NCBI GenBank assembly: GCA_021847425.1
Contig: JAJZRF010000008.1
Span: 1-64,000, forward strand
Direction: 5' to 3'
Source of the DNA: Deltaproteobacteria bacterium
GTDB lineage: Bacteria > Desulfobacterota > Desulfobulbia > Desulfobulbales > Desulfurivibrionaceae
Length of the DNA: 64,000 nucleotides
A program made the position numbers and the translations under genes. The notes beneath the pieces are model-generated. The model did no database searches and was not told the DNA's origin. It worked only from the letters and a program-made list of their open reading frames with translations. This document shows positions 1 to 8,064 of the stretch, piece after piece. The stretch's first letter is position 1. Each line of letters begins with the position of its first letter.

Positions 1-1
1 C

Positions 2-181
2 CAGCAGGGAGCCCTGCGCGGCAAGATGGCGGAAGAAGCCTACCGGATCCACCAGAACAACCCCCAGGAAGGAGCGATCCGGTTTGATATTCAGGTAGCT
101 CCGGCGTTTCCCGTCGATCGCCTGTTCTTTACCTTTATCAACACCAGCGGTGAATGGCAGATGGAGATAAACGGTGGCTGA
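2..181 (+). CDS. Phage tail sheath protein, C-terminal end (partial)
   Basis: An open frame enters from the left edge and gives the last 59 residues of a protein. The pattern GALRGK...AYRI..., followed by a beta-rich stretch ending PAFPVDRLFFTF, resembles the C-terminal domain of contractile sheath proteins of the gpFI/Afp2-4 type, whose last strands mesh with neighbouring subunits. The next gene is the tube gene, which is the usual order in contractile injection clusters. The frame overlaps the tube start by 8 bases (GTG at 174, stop TGA at 179-181), implying translational coupling. Only the tail of the protein is seen, so the sheath call rests on this short match plus context. Confidence 0.6.
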   Translation, partial: QQGALRGKMAEEAYRIHQNNPQEGAIRFDIQVAPAFPVDRLFFTFINTSGEWQMEINGG

Positions 182-701
182 GATCAATGAATTCGTTCCG
201 TTCCGCTTCAAGGTGAGCCTGTATCACAGCGACAGCAACAAGCTGCTGTGCGCCGGGTATTTCAGCGAAGTGACCGGTTTTGAACTGAGCATGGACCCAA
301 AGGTGATCAAGGAAGGCGGCCGCAACTGGGGCGAGCACCAACGCTCAGGCCCCACCAAGTTTGCACCCATTATTTTGAAGCGTGGGGTCACCAGCGTGAA
401 CGACTTGTGGAACTGGTTCGATATCACCACCCGGCAGTCCTATTACGGCTACCGCCTGAGCGGGGAAATCACCGTACTCGGCAATCCCACCGCCTCTCCG
501 ATACAGGGGAATGCCAAAGGCGCCCATGCCGGCCAGACCGTTACGGACAACCCGGTGATGGTGTGGAAGCTCACCGGCGTATTGCCCATCAAATTCAAGG
601 GCCCGGACCTGACTGCCACCGCCAATCAGGTGGCAATCGAGGAACTGCAGCTGGTCCACGAAGGACTGGAGCTGCAGCGGCCGGCCCCGGCGAGCGCCTG
701 A
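174..701 (+). CDS. eCIS inner tube protein (T4 gp19-like, Afp1/Pvc1 family)
   Basis: This 175-residue protein is of the phage tail tube gp19-like family, which stacks as Hcp-like hexamers to build the inner tube driven through target envelopes. Family hallmarks seen are an FRFKVSL opening strand, the GYFSEVTGFE segment, the GPTKF.PIILKRG strand-turn, NDLWNW and the closing IEELQLVHEGL helix/strand. Length is typical (about 145-180). The start is GTG at 174, overlapping the end of the sheath frame. It is followed after 10 bases by the adaptor gene. The family call is firm; whether it is a general tube or a tip/initiator tube paralog cannot be decided from one copy. Confidence 0.9.
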   Translation: MAEINEFVPFRFKVSLYHSDSNKLLCAGYFSEVTGFELSMDPKVIKEGGRNWGEHQRSGPTKFAPIILKRGVTSVNDLWNWFDITTRQSYYGYRLSGEITVLGNPTASPIQGNAKGAHAGQTVTDNPVMVWKLTGVLPIKFKGPDLTATANQVAIEELQLVHEGLELQRPAPASA

Positions 702-711
702 AGAGAGCACC

Positions 712-1887
712 ATGAGCGATCTGGAACGCGCCAAACTGATTCCCGTATCCGGCAATAGCGATACCCCGGACATGAATAACGCCATCGACGTGCAGTTCAA
801 CCCGATCACGTTGAAGGTGAGCCTGTCCAACACCCTGAAGGCCAACGCCAGCCAGGGCAACAGCCGCGCCACCCAGTTCGTGGACAAAAGTTCTTCCACC
901 CTGACGGTGGAGCTGATGTTCGACACGACCTATATCGAGACCGCAACCAGCAACGGACAGGGCGGCGAGACCGCCCAGGGCAACAACCGCGAGCAAATCG
1001 AGCAGGGTTCCGATGTGCGCGAGCAAACCAAAAAAATCGCGGACAAGTTCATCAAGCCGGTTGAATCCGGTTCCAAGATGCAGGCCCCCAGCCGCGTGCT
1101 GTTCCAGTGGGGATCGTTTGAATTCGTGGGTATGGTACAGAGTTACGACGAGACCCTGGATTTCTTCTCACCCAAGGGGCGTCCGCTGCGGGCCACGGTG
1201 TCGCTGAAACTGAGTGAGGACCGTTACCAGTTCCGCAGCAACGACAGTGCCGCCCGTGATGCGAATCAGACCCCCACCTTGAGTTTTACCGGCAATGGTG
1301 CTTCTGCTGCGCCCAGCCAGGATGCGAGCCCGGTTCCCGGTAATGGCAATAATGGCGCTGGCAGCTGGCGCGACAATGCTTTGTTCAACGGCATCGAATC
1401 ACCACGCCTGCCCTCGGTTTCGGCCCTGGCCCTGCCCAGCGTGGGGCTGAATACATCGGCAGGTTTTGGCATCAGCCTCGGCATCAGCGGCGCGAGCTTG
1501 TCCGGCAGCGTGCTCCCCGCCACCGGCGGCAGCGCAAGCAAGACAAGCATCACCGGCGTAAAACCAGCAAAGGGCAGCGCGCCCACGGCCAGCAACACAA
1601 CCCCCCCCTTCAAGTATGGCAACTCCTCGGCCTTGGGCACCTCCATCCCCGGGGCCTTCAGCGCCAATCCCAGCGCCAGTCTGAAGGCCTCGAGCCTGCA
1701 ACAGAGCAGTCTGCAATTGCGAAGCAAAGCCAGCCACCCCGGTAGTGGCCCCAATCCAGCGCAAACGCCCGGCAGCCCCGGCACCCGGGCAGTGCCTGAA
1801 CCCGGCGTCAGCCAACGCAGCCACCACGGTCTTTTCGTCGCCGCCCTGCTGAAAAACGCTCCGGACAATGGTGTCGGCTTCGATTAA
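712..1887 (+). CDS. CIS tube/hub adaptor protein (Afp7/Pvc7-like) with long low-complexity tail
   Basis: Residues 1-180 match the contractile-injection tube/adaptor family: an AKLIPVSG opening, then VQFNPITLKVSLSN, LTVELMFDT and a closing LFQWGSFEFVGMVQSYDETLDFF...PLRATVSLKLSE. In Afp and PVC particles this protein joins the tube to the central spike and often ends in a LysM domain. Here no LysM is visible; residues 190-391 are instead a Ser/Ala/Gly/Pro/Asn-rich low-complexity region. ATG 712 follows the tube stop by 10 bases with GAGAG upstream. The long tail is atypical and may be an unstructured linker. The N-terminal family call is good; the tail has no assigned function. Confidence 0.75.
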   Translation: MSDLERAKLIPVSGNSDTPDMNNAIDVQFNPITLKVSLSNTLKANASQGNSRATQFVDKSSSTLTVELMFDTTYIETATSNGQGGETAQGNNREQIEQGSDVREQTKKIADKFIKPVESGSKMQAPSRVLFQWGSFEFVGMVQSYDETLDFFSPKGRPLRATVSLKLSEDRYQFRSNDSAARDANQTPTLSFTGNGASAAPSQDASPVPGNGNNGAGSWRDNALFNGIESPRLPSVSALALPSVGLNTSAGFGISLGISGASLSGSVLPATGGSASKTSITGVKPAKGSAPTASNTTPPFKYGNSSALGTSIPGAFSANPSASLKASSLQQSSLQLRSKASHPGSGPNPAQTPGSPGTRAVPEPGVSQRSHHGLFVAALLKNAPDNGVGFD

Positions 1888-1902
1888 CAGGAGTGATGAA
1901 TT

Positions 1903-2070
1903 GTGCCCATTTTGATCGATGAAGTAATCGCCGAAGTCAGCGACAGCGTGACCCAGCCCGCCGAGGCCGACCCGCTGCCGTTACAGGTGCCTCTTGCCGC
2001 AGCGGAACAAGACTTGATGCAAACCCTGGCCCTGATCCAGCAGCGCCAGGACAGACTGAAGATTGACTGA
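1903..2070 (+). CDS. Small eCIS protein, DUF5908-like (Afp6/Pvc6 position)
   Basis: A 55-residue frame lies between the adaptor and hub genes. It starts at GTG 1903, eight bases after an AGGAG site; the only nearby ATG (1896) is out of frame and stops at once. The protein opens MPILIDEVIAEV, like the MPIEIKELVI opening of the DUF5908 family of short proteins found in eCIS operons, then has an acidic Pro-rich middle and a helical C-terminus (QTLALIQQRQDRL). The exact role of this family is unknown; location and size are what tie it to the baseplate. The match is short, so confidence is moderate. Confidence 0.6.
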   Translation: MPILIDEVIAEVSDSVTQPAEADPLPLQVPLAAAEQDLMQTLALIQQRQDRLKID

Positions 2071-2087
2071 GAAGAGATGGCCCCAGT

Positions 2088-3134
2088 ATGACCGACAGCG
2101 CCTTTATCAGCACCCGGCCCACCTGCAAACTGAACGGGGAGACCCGGGCCGCATTGGAGCAAGCTCTGACCGGGATGGTGATCAACCTGCCCCTGCACGG
2201 CTGCGCCCATGGCGAGCTGCATCTGACCAACTGGGGGGTGCCGGAAGGGCAGCAGGCCCCGGACTTTGTCCTGAATGACCTCAGTCTGGGAGCGGAACTG
2301 GAAATCCTGATGGGGCAAGATAATCCCGTGAGCCTGTTCAAGGGCGAAATCACGGCCCTTGAGGAGCGCTACGGTGAAGGGGCGCCGACCTTGGTGCTGC
2401 TGGTGCAAGATAAGCTGCACCGGCTGGCCCGTTCCCGCCATTGCCGCAGTTTCGAAGCGCAAAGCCCCGACGATCTGGTGCAAAGCATCGCCGGGGAAGC
2501 CGGATTGCAGGCCGACGTCAGCCTGTCCAATCTCACCGCCACCTGGCACCAGTTGAATGAGAGCGATCTGGCCTTCCTCCTGCGCATCGCCGGCCGTTTT
2601 GATCTCGGCCTGCGTCTGGTGGGCAACACCTTGCGCGCCAAGGCGGAAGAAGGGGACCCGAACCCGGTGCAACTGAATGCCCAGGACAGCGCCCTGAAAG
2701 TGCGCCTGATCGCCGATCTGAATCATCAGCCCACCCAAACCACTGTTAACGGCTACAACCTGGCGGACGACACCGGCGCCGACTTCACCAGTGGGGGCAT
2801 GGCCCCCGCCCCTGCCGGGACCACCGCGGCAGCCACCTTGCATGATTTGGGCTGGCCCGGTGACGAATGCGTGCCCCAGCCCTTCGCCCGCAGCAGCGCG
2901 GAGGCGGAAGCCTATGCCCGAGCCCATTTCCGCCGCCAGGGCAAGCGCTTCCTCCAGGGCGACATCGTCTGCCAGGGGGAACCGACCCTCACCTGCGGCA
3001 AGGAAATCGAGCTGTCCGGTGTGTCTCCCCGCTTGCAGGGGGTGTACCGGATCATCCACTGCGTGCACCGGTTCGACAACCTGTCAGGCTATGAAACACA
3101 CCTGAAAGTGAACAAAGGGGGGTGGCAGCCATGA
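2088..3134 (+). CDS. Baseplate hub protein, phage late control gpD-like (VgrG N-terminal half / gp27-like)
   Basis: This 348-residue protein resembles the gp27/gpD hub that forms the trimeric ring under the spike. Visible hallmarks are an ISTRPTCKLNG opening, an alternating beta domain, the central AGEAGLQ....L..TWHQLNESDLAFLLRIAGRFDLGLR block typical of late-control D proteins, and a C-terminal FLQGDIVCQGEPTL..G..IEL segment followed by a GVYRIIHCVHRFD strand. In Afp8/Pvc8 hub and spike are fused; here the spike is the next gene. The stop overlaps the spike ATG as ATGA, indicating coupled, equal synthesis. ATG 2088 is preceded by GAAGAGATGG. Confidence 0.85.
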   Translation: MTDSAFISTRPTCKLNGETRAALEQALTGMVINLPLHGCAHGELHLTNWGVPEGQQAPDFVLNDLSLGAELEILMGQDNPVSLFKGEITALEERYGEGAPTLVLLVQDKLHRLARSRHCRSFEAQSPDDLVQSIAGEAGLQADVSLSNLTATWHQLNESDLAFLLRIAGRFDLGLRLVGNTLRAKAEEGDPNPVQLNAQDSALKVRLIADLNHQPTQTTVNGYNLADDTGADFTSGGMAPAPAGTTAAATLHDLGWPGDECVPQPFARSSAEAEAYARAHFRRQGKRFLQGDIVCQGEPTLTCGKEIELSGVSPRLQGVYRIIHCVHRFDNLSGYETHLKVNKGGWQP

Positions 3135-3772
3135 ATGCCCACACGCCCGGCAACCTGCACAGCCTGCAACTGGGGCAGGTGCTCGACAACGCCGATCCGG
3201 ACGACCGTGGCCGCATCAAGGTGCGCCTGATCGCCAGCCCCATGGAAATCTGGGCCAGCGTGGTGACGCCCTCGGCGGGCAACGGTTACGGCACCAGTTT
3301 CATCCCGCGCCTGCAGGAAATCGTGGTGCTGGCCTTTGTGACCCCGGAATTGCCCCTGGTGCTGGGCAGCCTGTGGTCGGGGACCACCAGCCGCCCGGAA
3401 GACGCCGACCCGCAGGAAGATCACTACGTAATCCGAACCCCGCAAGCCAGCGTGCTGGATTTCGATGATGGGGACGGCCCGAAGGTAAAGCTCACCACCC
3501 GAAGCGGCTTCCACATCACCATCAACGAGGGCAATGGCGGCGAAATCACCATCGAACGAGGCGAGCAAAGCGTCAAGCTCTCTTCCAGCGGGATTGATGT
3601 CCGCACCAGCGGCAGCATCAATGTGGACGCCAGCACCGTCACTGTCAATGCCAGCACCGTTACCGTCAACGCCAGCATGTCGCGCTTCAGCGGCGTGGTG
3701 CAGGCGGACACGGTCATCGCCACCTCCGTGGTCGGCACCACCTACACTCCCGGCACGGGCAACATCTGGTAA
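3131..3772 (+). CDS. Baseplate spike protein, gpV/gp5-like
   Basis: This 213-residue protein has an N-terminal OB-fold region of the gpV family (LGQVLDNADPDDRGRIKVRL, ...VTPSAGNGYGTSFIPRLQEIVVLAF). It ends in a triple-stranded beta-helix with the repeated register STVTVNASTVTVNAS and the family-typical close TYTPGTGNIW. It forms the membrane-piercing spike on the hub. I chose ATG 3131, which overlaps the hub stop and lies about 10 bases after AAAGGGGGG, over GTG 3122, which has no room for a ribosome site. The blunt, non-PAAR C-terminus means a separate tip protein may be needed; none is recognised in the window. Confidence 0.85.
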   Translation: MNAHTPGNLHSLQLGQVLDNADPDDRGRIKVRLIASPMEIWASVVTPSAGNGYGTSFIPRLQEIVVLAFVTPELPLVLGSLWSGTTSRPEDADPQEDHYVIRTPQASVLDFDDGDGPKVKLTTRSGFHITINEGNGGEITIERGEQSVKLSSSGIDVRTSGSINVDASTVTVNASTVTVNASMSRFSGVVQADTVIATSVVGTTYTPGTGNIW

Positions 3773-3783
3773 GAGGATTCTAC

Positions 3784-5448
3784 ATGACCACCGCCCAGCA
3801 ACAGCATGCCACCCGCATCAAGCCCCCCTTTTACCAGAACGATGGCCACTGTGGCTTGCACCGTTATCTGGATCCGGATTTCATCAACCGCTTCAAGCAG
3901 GATATCCAGCGCCGCCAGTTCCGCCAGCCCCAGTTCACCAGCTGGCTGAACGACGAGCGCCACAGCCGCCACGGGCAGCAACCGGTGCTGCGCCTGCCTC
4001 TGCATCGGGCCTTTCATCTGGCAAGCTGCGAAGTGGTGTGCCAACATCCCCTGGGTCAACCGGCCCTGGACCCGCGCCGGATCACCTCTGCCGGGTTTGT
4101 GATCCGCAAGCTGAGGGGCGAGCGCGAACAGGCCTGGATGCTGGAAGACGGCGAAGCCCTGGGCTGGCAGAATGCCCCCGCCGAACAGCGCGACCCGGAT
4201 GTGCACCGGCGCCTGTGCGCCAACGGGGTGCTGCACCAGCGTGCCGACCAGCCCTCCTATTCCGGGGAAGAAGTGCATCCGCTCCACGTGCTGAAAACCA
4301 CCGACGCCGCAGGCAAGATCCACACCCTGCTCTACGGTTACGTGCCCCTGGGCGGGTTTTACTACCAGCGAGATCCCGGCGGGGCCATTGATGCGCAATC
4401 GCAACAAGCCGTTCTCGATGCCGCCGCCGAAGCCCTGCCCTGGCCCTTTGGCTTTCGAAAACCGCTGGATCAGACCTGGCGGACGAAACACAGCCGCCCG
4501 GTGGATCAGGGACGGCCCGGCAAAGCGATGTTCGAACTGCTGCGGCTGCTGGTGAACCGCTACCATCTGGGAGAAATCCGGGTGGAAGAGAACGAACCCC
4601 TGGAAAAATATTGTTCCCAGCTCTGGTTCTATGATGCCGCCAGTCTGCCCGCCAACCTGCGCCACGAGAACTACAACGACACCAACAAGGCCCTGTTCGC
4701 CCCCTATCGCAAGCTGGATCTGTTCAGTTACCTGACCGCCTGTTTTGCCAAGGGCGGCGATAATCCGCTGGTGCGCTGGATTATCCTGCAGGAAAAAGCC
4801 ATCGATACCGCGGGTGGCCTCGATAGACTGGAGGAGCTGGACAAGCTGCCCGACAGTTCCGGCAGCGGCAGCCTGAAACTCTCTCTCTTTCTGCTGGCTG
4901 CGGACGCGCAGGAAATCCGCACCCTGCTGGGCCAGCGCCTGCGGGATCAAACCCTGACCCGGATGCGGGAAATTCCCCTGCCCAAGTTCACCCAGAACGT
5001 TGCCGACCTGTACCAGATCGTGCCCTTTGTCCGCTATCGGAACCACCTTGGCCGCGAACAAATCCAGTGGGTTGACGCCAGCACCCGCAGCATCCAGTTC
5101 CGGGTGGCCGCACCATTCGATCCCGAAGCCAGCCGCCCTTCCCTGATCCAGATCCCCTCCCTGGCGGACCTGAAACGCGGTCTGGCCAGAGGGGCCGCCA
5201 TGATCACCCCGGCGGACACCTTCAATCTGATAAACAGCCTGAAGCTGAACAAGGGCGCCGGGCCGGACGCCTTGCCCGACAGCGAGCCGGGCCCGGGACT
5301 GGACATCCAGTGGATCTGCTCCTTCAGCCTGCCGGTGATCACCCTGGTGGCCATGATGCTATTGATGATCGTTATCTCGCTCTTGAACATCGTGTTTTTC
5401 TGGATGCCCTGGGTCAAGATCTGTCTGCCGTTTCCAAAGATGAAGTGA
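3784..5448 (+). CDS. Unrecognised 554-residue baseplate-operon protein with C-terminal membrane segment
   Basis: I do not recognise this family. Residues 1 to about 505 are soluble-looking and mixed alpha/beta, with many Arg/His/Gln residues and a Tyr-rich part (YLDPDFINRFKQD, LLYGYVPLGGFYYQ). The last 45 residues hold one long or two short hydrophobic segments (PVITLVAMMLLMIVISLL, NIVFFWMPW) followed by a basic tail. The gene lies between spike and gp25 with 7-11 base gaps and a clear AGAGGA site, so it is made with the baseplate. No signal peptide is seen. A tail-anchored protein could tether the particle to the cytoplasmic membrane or act in release or assembly; this is inference from topology and context. 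Confidence 0.8.
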   Translation: MTTAQQQHATRIKPPFYQNDGHCGLHRYLDPDFINRFKQDIQRRQFRQPQFTSWLNDERHSRHGQQPVLRLPLHRAFHLASCEVVCQHPLGQPALDPRRITSAGFVIRKLRGEREQAWMLEDGEALGWQNAPAEQRDPDVHRRLCANGVLHQRADQPSYSGEEVHPLHVLKTTDAAGKIHTLLYGYVPLGGFYYQRDPGGAIDAQSQQAVLDAAAEALPWPFGFRKPLDQTWRTKHSRPVDQGRPGKAMFELLRLLVNRYHLGEIRVEENEPLEKYCSQLWFYDAASLPANLRHENYNDTNKALFAPYRKLDLFSYLTACFAKGGDNPLVRWIILQEKAIDTAGGLDRLEELDKLPDSSGSGSLKLSLFLLAADAQEIRTLLGQRLRDQTLTRMREIPLPKFTQNVADLYQIVPFVRYRNHLGREQIQWVDASTRSIQFRVAAPFDPEASRPSLIQIPSLADLKRGLARGAAMITPADTFNLINSLKLNKGAGPDALPDSEPGPGLDIQWICSFSLPVITLVAMMLLMIVISLLNIVFFWMPWVKICLPFPKMK

Positions 5449-5455
5449 GGCCGCC

Positions 5456-5851
5456 ATGCGCATCCCGATCCCAAACATGCAAAGCTGGCCCCTGGGTTCT
5501 GTCGATGCCGATGGCCGCTTGCCCTGGTCCGCCGACGACCAGAGCATCCGCGAAGTGATGCTGAACATTCTGCTGACCCGCCCCGGCGAACGTCTGCAAC
5601 GACCGGATTTTGGCGCCGGGCTGCTGAATTTCGTGCACCAGCCCAATAATGAAACCACGCGCAACCTGATCGCGGGAGTGGTGCGCAAATCCTTGGCACA
5701 GTGGGAACCGCGGGTGATCGTGGAAGGGGTGGACGTAGCCCCCAGCCCCACCAGCGTGGCGGATGTGCACATCAAAATCCGCTACCGCATGCGGTTTTCC
5801 CAGATTCCGGCGGAACTGGGTTTTTCTTTCAATCTGGGCCAACCCGCATAA
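5456..5851 (+). CDS. Baseplate wedge protein gp25-like (Afp9/Pvc9)
   Basis: This 131-residue protein is of the GPW/gp25 family, which initiates sheath polymerisation on the baseplate and has a lysozyme-like fold without enzyme activity. Visible hallmarks are an SIREVMLNILLTRPGERLQRPDFGAGL block with the family's E-R-Q-P-x-F-G-A/C-G-L core, the following helix ETTRNLIAGVVRKSLAQWEPRV and the terminal strand pair VHIKIRYRM. It starts 7 bases after the membrane-segment gene, with GTGAGG upstream, and precedes baseplate J, the conserved order in nearly all contractile systems. The call is secure. Confidence 0.92.
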   Translation: MRIPIPNMQSWPLGSVDADGRLPWSADDQSIREVMLNILLTRPGERLQRPDFGAGLLNFVHQPNNETTRNLIAGVVRKSLAQWEPRVIVEGVDVAPSPTSVADVHIKIRYRMRFSQIPAELGFSFNLGQPA

Positions 5852-5875
5852 CGGCCAACCGATGAGGACGATTCC

Positions 5876-8053
5876 ATGCCATTACCGGTACCGAATCTAG
5901 ACGATCGCCGCTTCGAGGATCTGGTGGCCGAGGCCAAAGCCCGCCTCGCCACGCATCTGCCGGAGTTGACCCAGATCGCCCCCGGCGATCCGGTGCACAG
6001 TTTCATCGACCTGTTCGCCTGGCTCACCGAAACCATCCTGTACCGCGCCAATCTGATTCCGGAGCGGCTGCGCCGGGTGTTTCTGAACCTGCTGCAGATT
6101 CCGGTTCGTCCGGCCCGTTGCGCCCGGGGCGTGGTCTGCGTGGACGCCAGCCCCACCAGTGCAATGCTTCCGCCCTTGCTCACCGACGGCAGCCAGCTGA
6201 AAGCGGGCAAGCAGACCCTCACCACCGTGGGCGAACTGCAACCCACCTGCCTGAGCCTGCAACTCATCACCAAGCTGGAAATAAAACCCGCCGGTCTATT
6301 GGCCATGGGTCTGACCCTGCAGGACCTGCGGGAACAATTCGGCCTGCGCAAGGGGGAAATCCCCGCCGCGTTCCAGCCGCGCCGGTGCGAGCCGGGCAAG
6401 GAAACCCTCTCTCTTGCCGGAACTCTGGACAGCGCCTTTTATCTGGCCTGCATCGCGCCCAAGCAACTGACAAGCCAGCTCCCCCTGCTGCGCCAGAACC
6501 TGGCGGGCATCACTCTGAACATCGCAGTAGCCCCGGCGGACGCACTGGAAGGCGACGCCATCCACGAGCTGATCCCGCGCAACCTGGTGTGGGAGCTGGC
6601 CTCCACCGATAAAAACGCCGTCCCCATTTACCTGCCCCTTGATGTGTTGTCCGACAGTTCCCTCGGCGGCCGCCAAACCGGCGTGGTGCGGCTGCGGTTG
6701 CCCAAAAATGCCACCCTGTTCAAGAGCTTCGCCCCGGCCGATCCCATGTTCAGCGGCGTGGGCGACCAGCCGCCGGAACTGGCGGATGAGGTGGCCGCGG
6801 CCCAGGTGGCCTTCTGGTTGCGGTTGCGCTGCCCTGAACACCCCAAGCTCCAGTTGGGCTACCTGGGCCTGAACGCGGTGGACGTCCTGGCGCAGGGGTT
6901 CAAGCAGGATCAGATCGTGGGCCTGGGCACCGGCCAGCCCGATCAGGTGATCGCTCTTCCGGACCGCCAAATTGATGCCAACACCCTGCAACTGGACGTG
7001 GAAGACAACGGCGCCTGGGTGCGCTGGCAGCGGGTGGATTTTTTGGCTGGCCAGGCGGCTGACGCTCTGGTGTACCAGCTCGATGCCCTGAATGGTCATG
7101 TCTCTTTCGGTGACGGCATTTCCGCAGGCCGCCGCCCGCCGCGAGGTGTCCGCATCCGCGCCGCCGCCTATCTTTTCGGCGGCGGCCTGGACGGCAATCT
7201 GGCTGCCGGAACCATCAAGGAAATCGTCAATGGCAGCCCCCGCCACAAAATCCGCCATGAGTGGCCGCTGCAAGGCGGCCTGGACGCGGAAACCGTCGAG
7301 CAGGCGGAAAAACGCATCCCGCAATTCCTCACCCACCGTAACCGCGCGGTGACAAAGGAAGATTTCAAACGCCTCAGCGAAGCAAACCCGGTGAATCCCG
7401 TGGCCCGCGCCGAAGTGAAAGTGGGTTTTCTGCCCGGGGCCCGCATCGAAGCGGCCCGCGACAACGTGCCCGGCGTGGTGAGCGTCTTCGTGCTGCCCCC
7501 GGGCGAACCGGCTCTGGGCCATACCCCCAAACCCAGCCAGGGACTGCTGAAAGACGTCTTCAGCTATCTGCTGAACAGGGTGTTGATCGGCACCGAGCTT
7601 TATGTCCTCAGCCCGGAATTCGTGCCGGTGGCCATCAGCCTGAAAATACAGGTGCGCGATGCGGAAACCGAGCAGCAAACCTTGCGGGATGTGCAGTATG
7701 CCTTGGTGGATTACCTGTGGCCCCTGGCTCCCGGCGGCGGTCGAGGCGAAGGCTGGCCCATGGGCGGCGAGGTGCGGATGAACGAATTGATCACCCAGAC
7801 GGCACGGGTGGATGGCGTGCTGGCGGTGAATACCCTCTGCCTGTTCAGCAAAGGCAAAAAGGGCTGGCGCCGCCTGAAGGATAAGGAGGTGATCCGCCTG
7901 AAGGATTACCAGCTGCCGGAACTGCTCGGCGTGCGGGTGGAAAGCGGCAGCGGCACCCCGCCCCTGCCGGACGGAATCGGCTCGCTGGAAGGCCAGCCGC
8001 CCTCCGCCGCAAGCCGGGGCGTACCGGTTCCCGTGATTCCGGATGTTTGTTGA
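5876..8053 (+). CDS. Baseplate J-like wedge protein (gp6-like, Afp11/Pvc11)
   Basis: This 725-residue protein opens with the wedge signature LPVPNLDDRRFEDLVAEAKARL followed by P...HSFIDLFAWLTETILYRANLIPERL, and contains the family core around residues 400-520 (VSFGDGISAGRRPPRGVRIRAAAY, then TEDF-like VTKEDFKRLSEA). The C-terminal part has the V.V.VLPPGEP strand and the GTELYVLSPEFVPVAISLKIQV repeat found in long J proteins of eCIS. It forms the outer wedge ring that opens on contraction. ATG 5876 follows a GAGGAC site. It is longer than P2 gpJ but in the range of Afp11-type proteins. The final bases run almost directly into the next gene. Confidence 0.87.
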   Translation: MPLPVPNLDDRRFEDLVAEAKARLATHLPELTQIAPGDPVHSFIDLFAWLTETILYRANLIPERLRRVFLNLLQIPVRPARCARGVVCVDASPTSAMLPPLLTDGSQLKAGKQTLTTVGELQPTCLSLQLITKLEIKPAGLLAMGLTLQDLREQFGLRKGEIPAAFQPRRCEPGKETLSLAGTLDSAFYLACIAPKQLTSQLPLLRQNLAGITLNIAVAPADALEGDAIHELIPRNLVWELASTDKNAVPIYLPLDVLSDSSLGGRQTGVVRLRLPKNATLFKSFAPADPMFSGVGDQPPELADEVAAAQVAFWLRLRCPEHPKLQLGYLGLNAVDVLAQGFKQDQIVGLGTGQPDQVIALPDRQIDANTLQLDVEDNGAWVRWQRVDFLAGQAADALVYQLDALNGHVSFGDGISAGRRPPRGVRIRAAAYLFGGGLDGNLAAGTIKEIVNGSPRHKIRHEWPLQGGLDAETVEQAEKRIPQFLTHRNRAVTKEDFKRLSEANPVNPVARAEVKVGFLPGARIEAARDNVPGVVSVFVLPPGEPALGHTPKPSQGLLKDVFSYLLNRVLIGTELYVLSPEFVPVAISLKIQVRDAETEQQTLRDVQYALVDYLWPLAPGGGRGEGWPMGGEVRMNELITQTARVDGVLAVNTLCLFSKGKKGWRRLKDKEVIRLKDYQLPELLGVRVESGSGTPPLPDGIGSLEGQPPSAASRGVPVPVIPDVC

Positions 8054-8064
8054 CAGGACGCGCC

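Noticed and set aside
3610-3690. Short tandem DNA repeat in the spike gene
   Set aside because: The near-repeat encodes beta-helix turns (STVTVNAS units) that are normal for gpV/gp5 spikes; it needs no separate DNA-level explanation.
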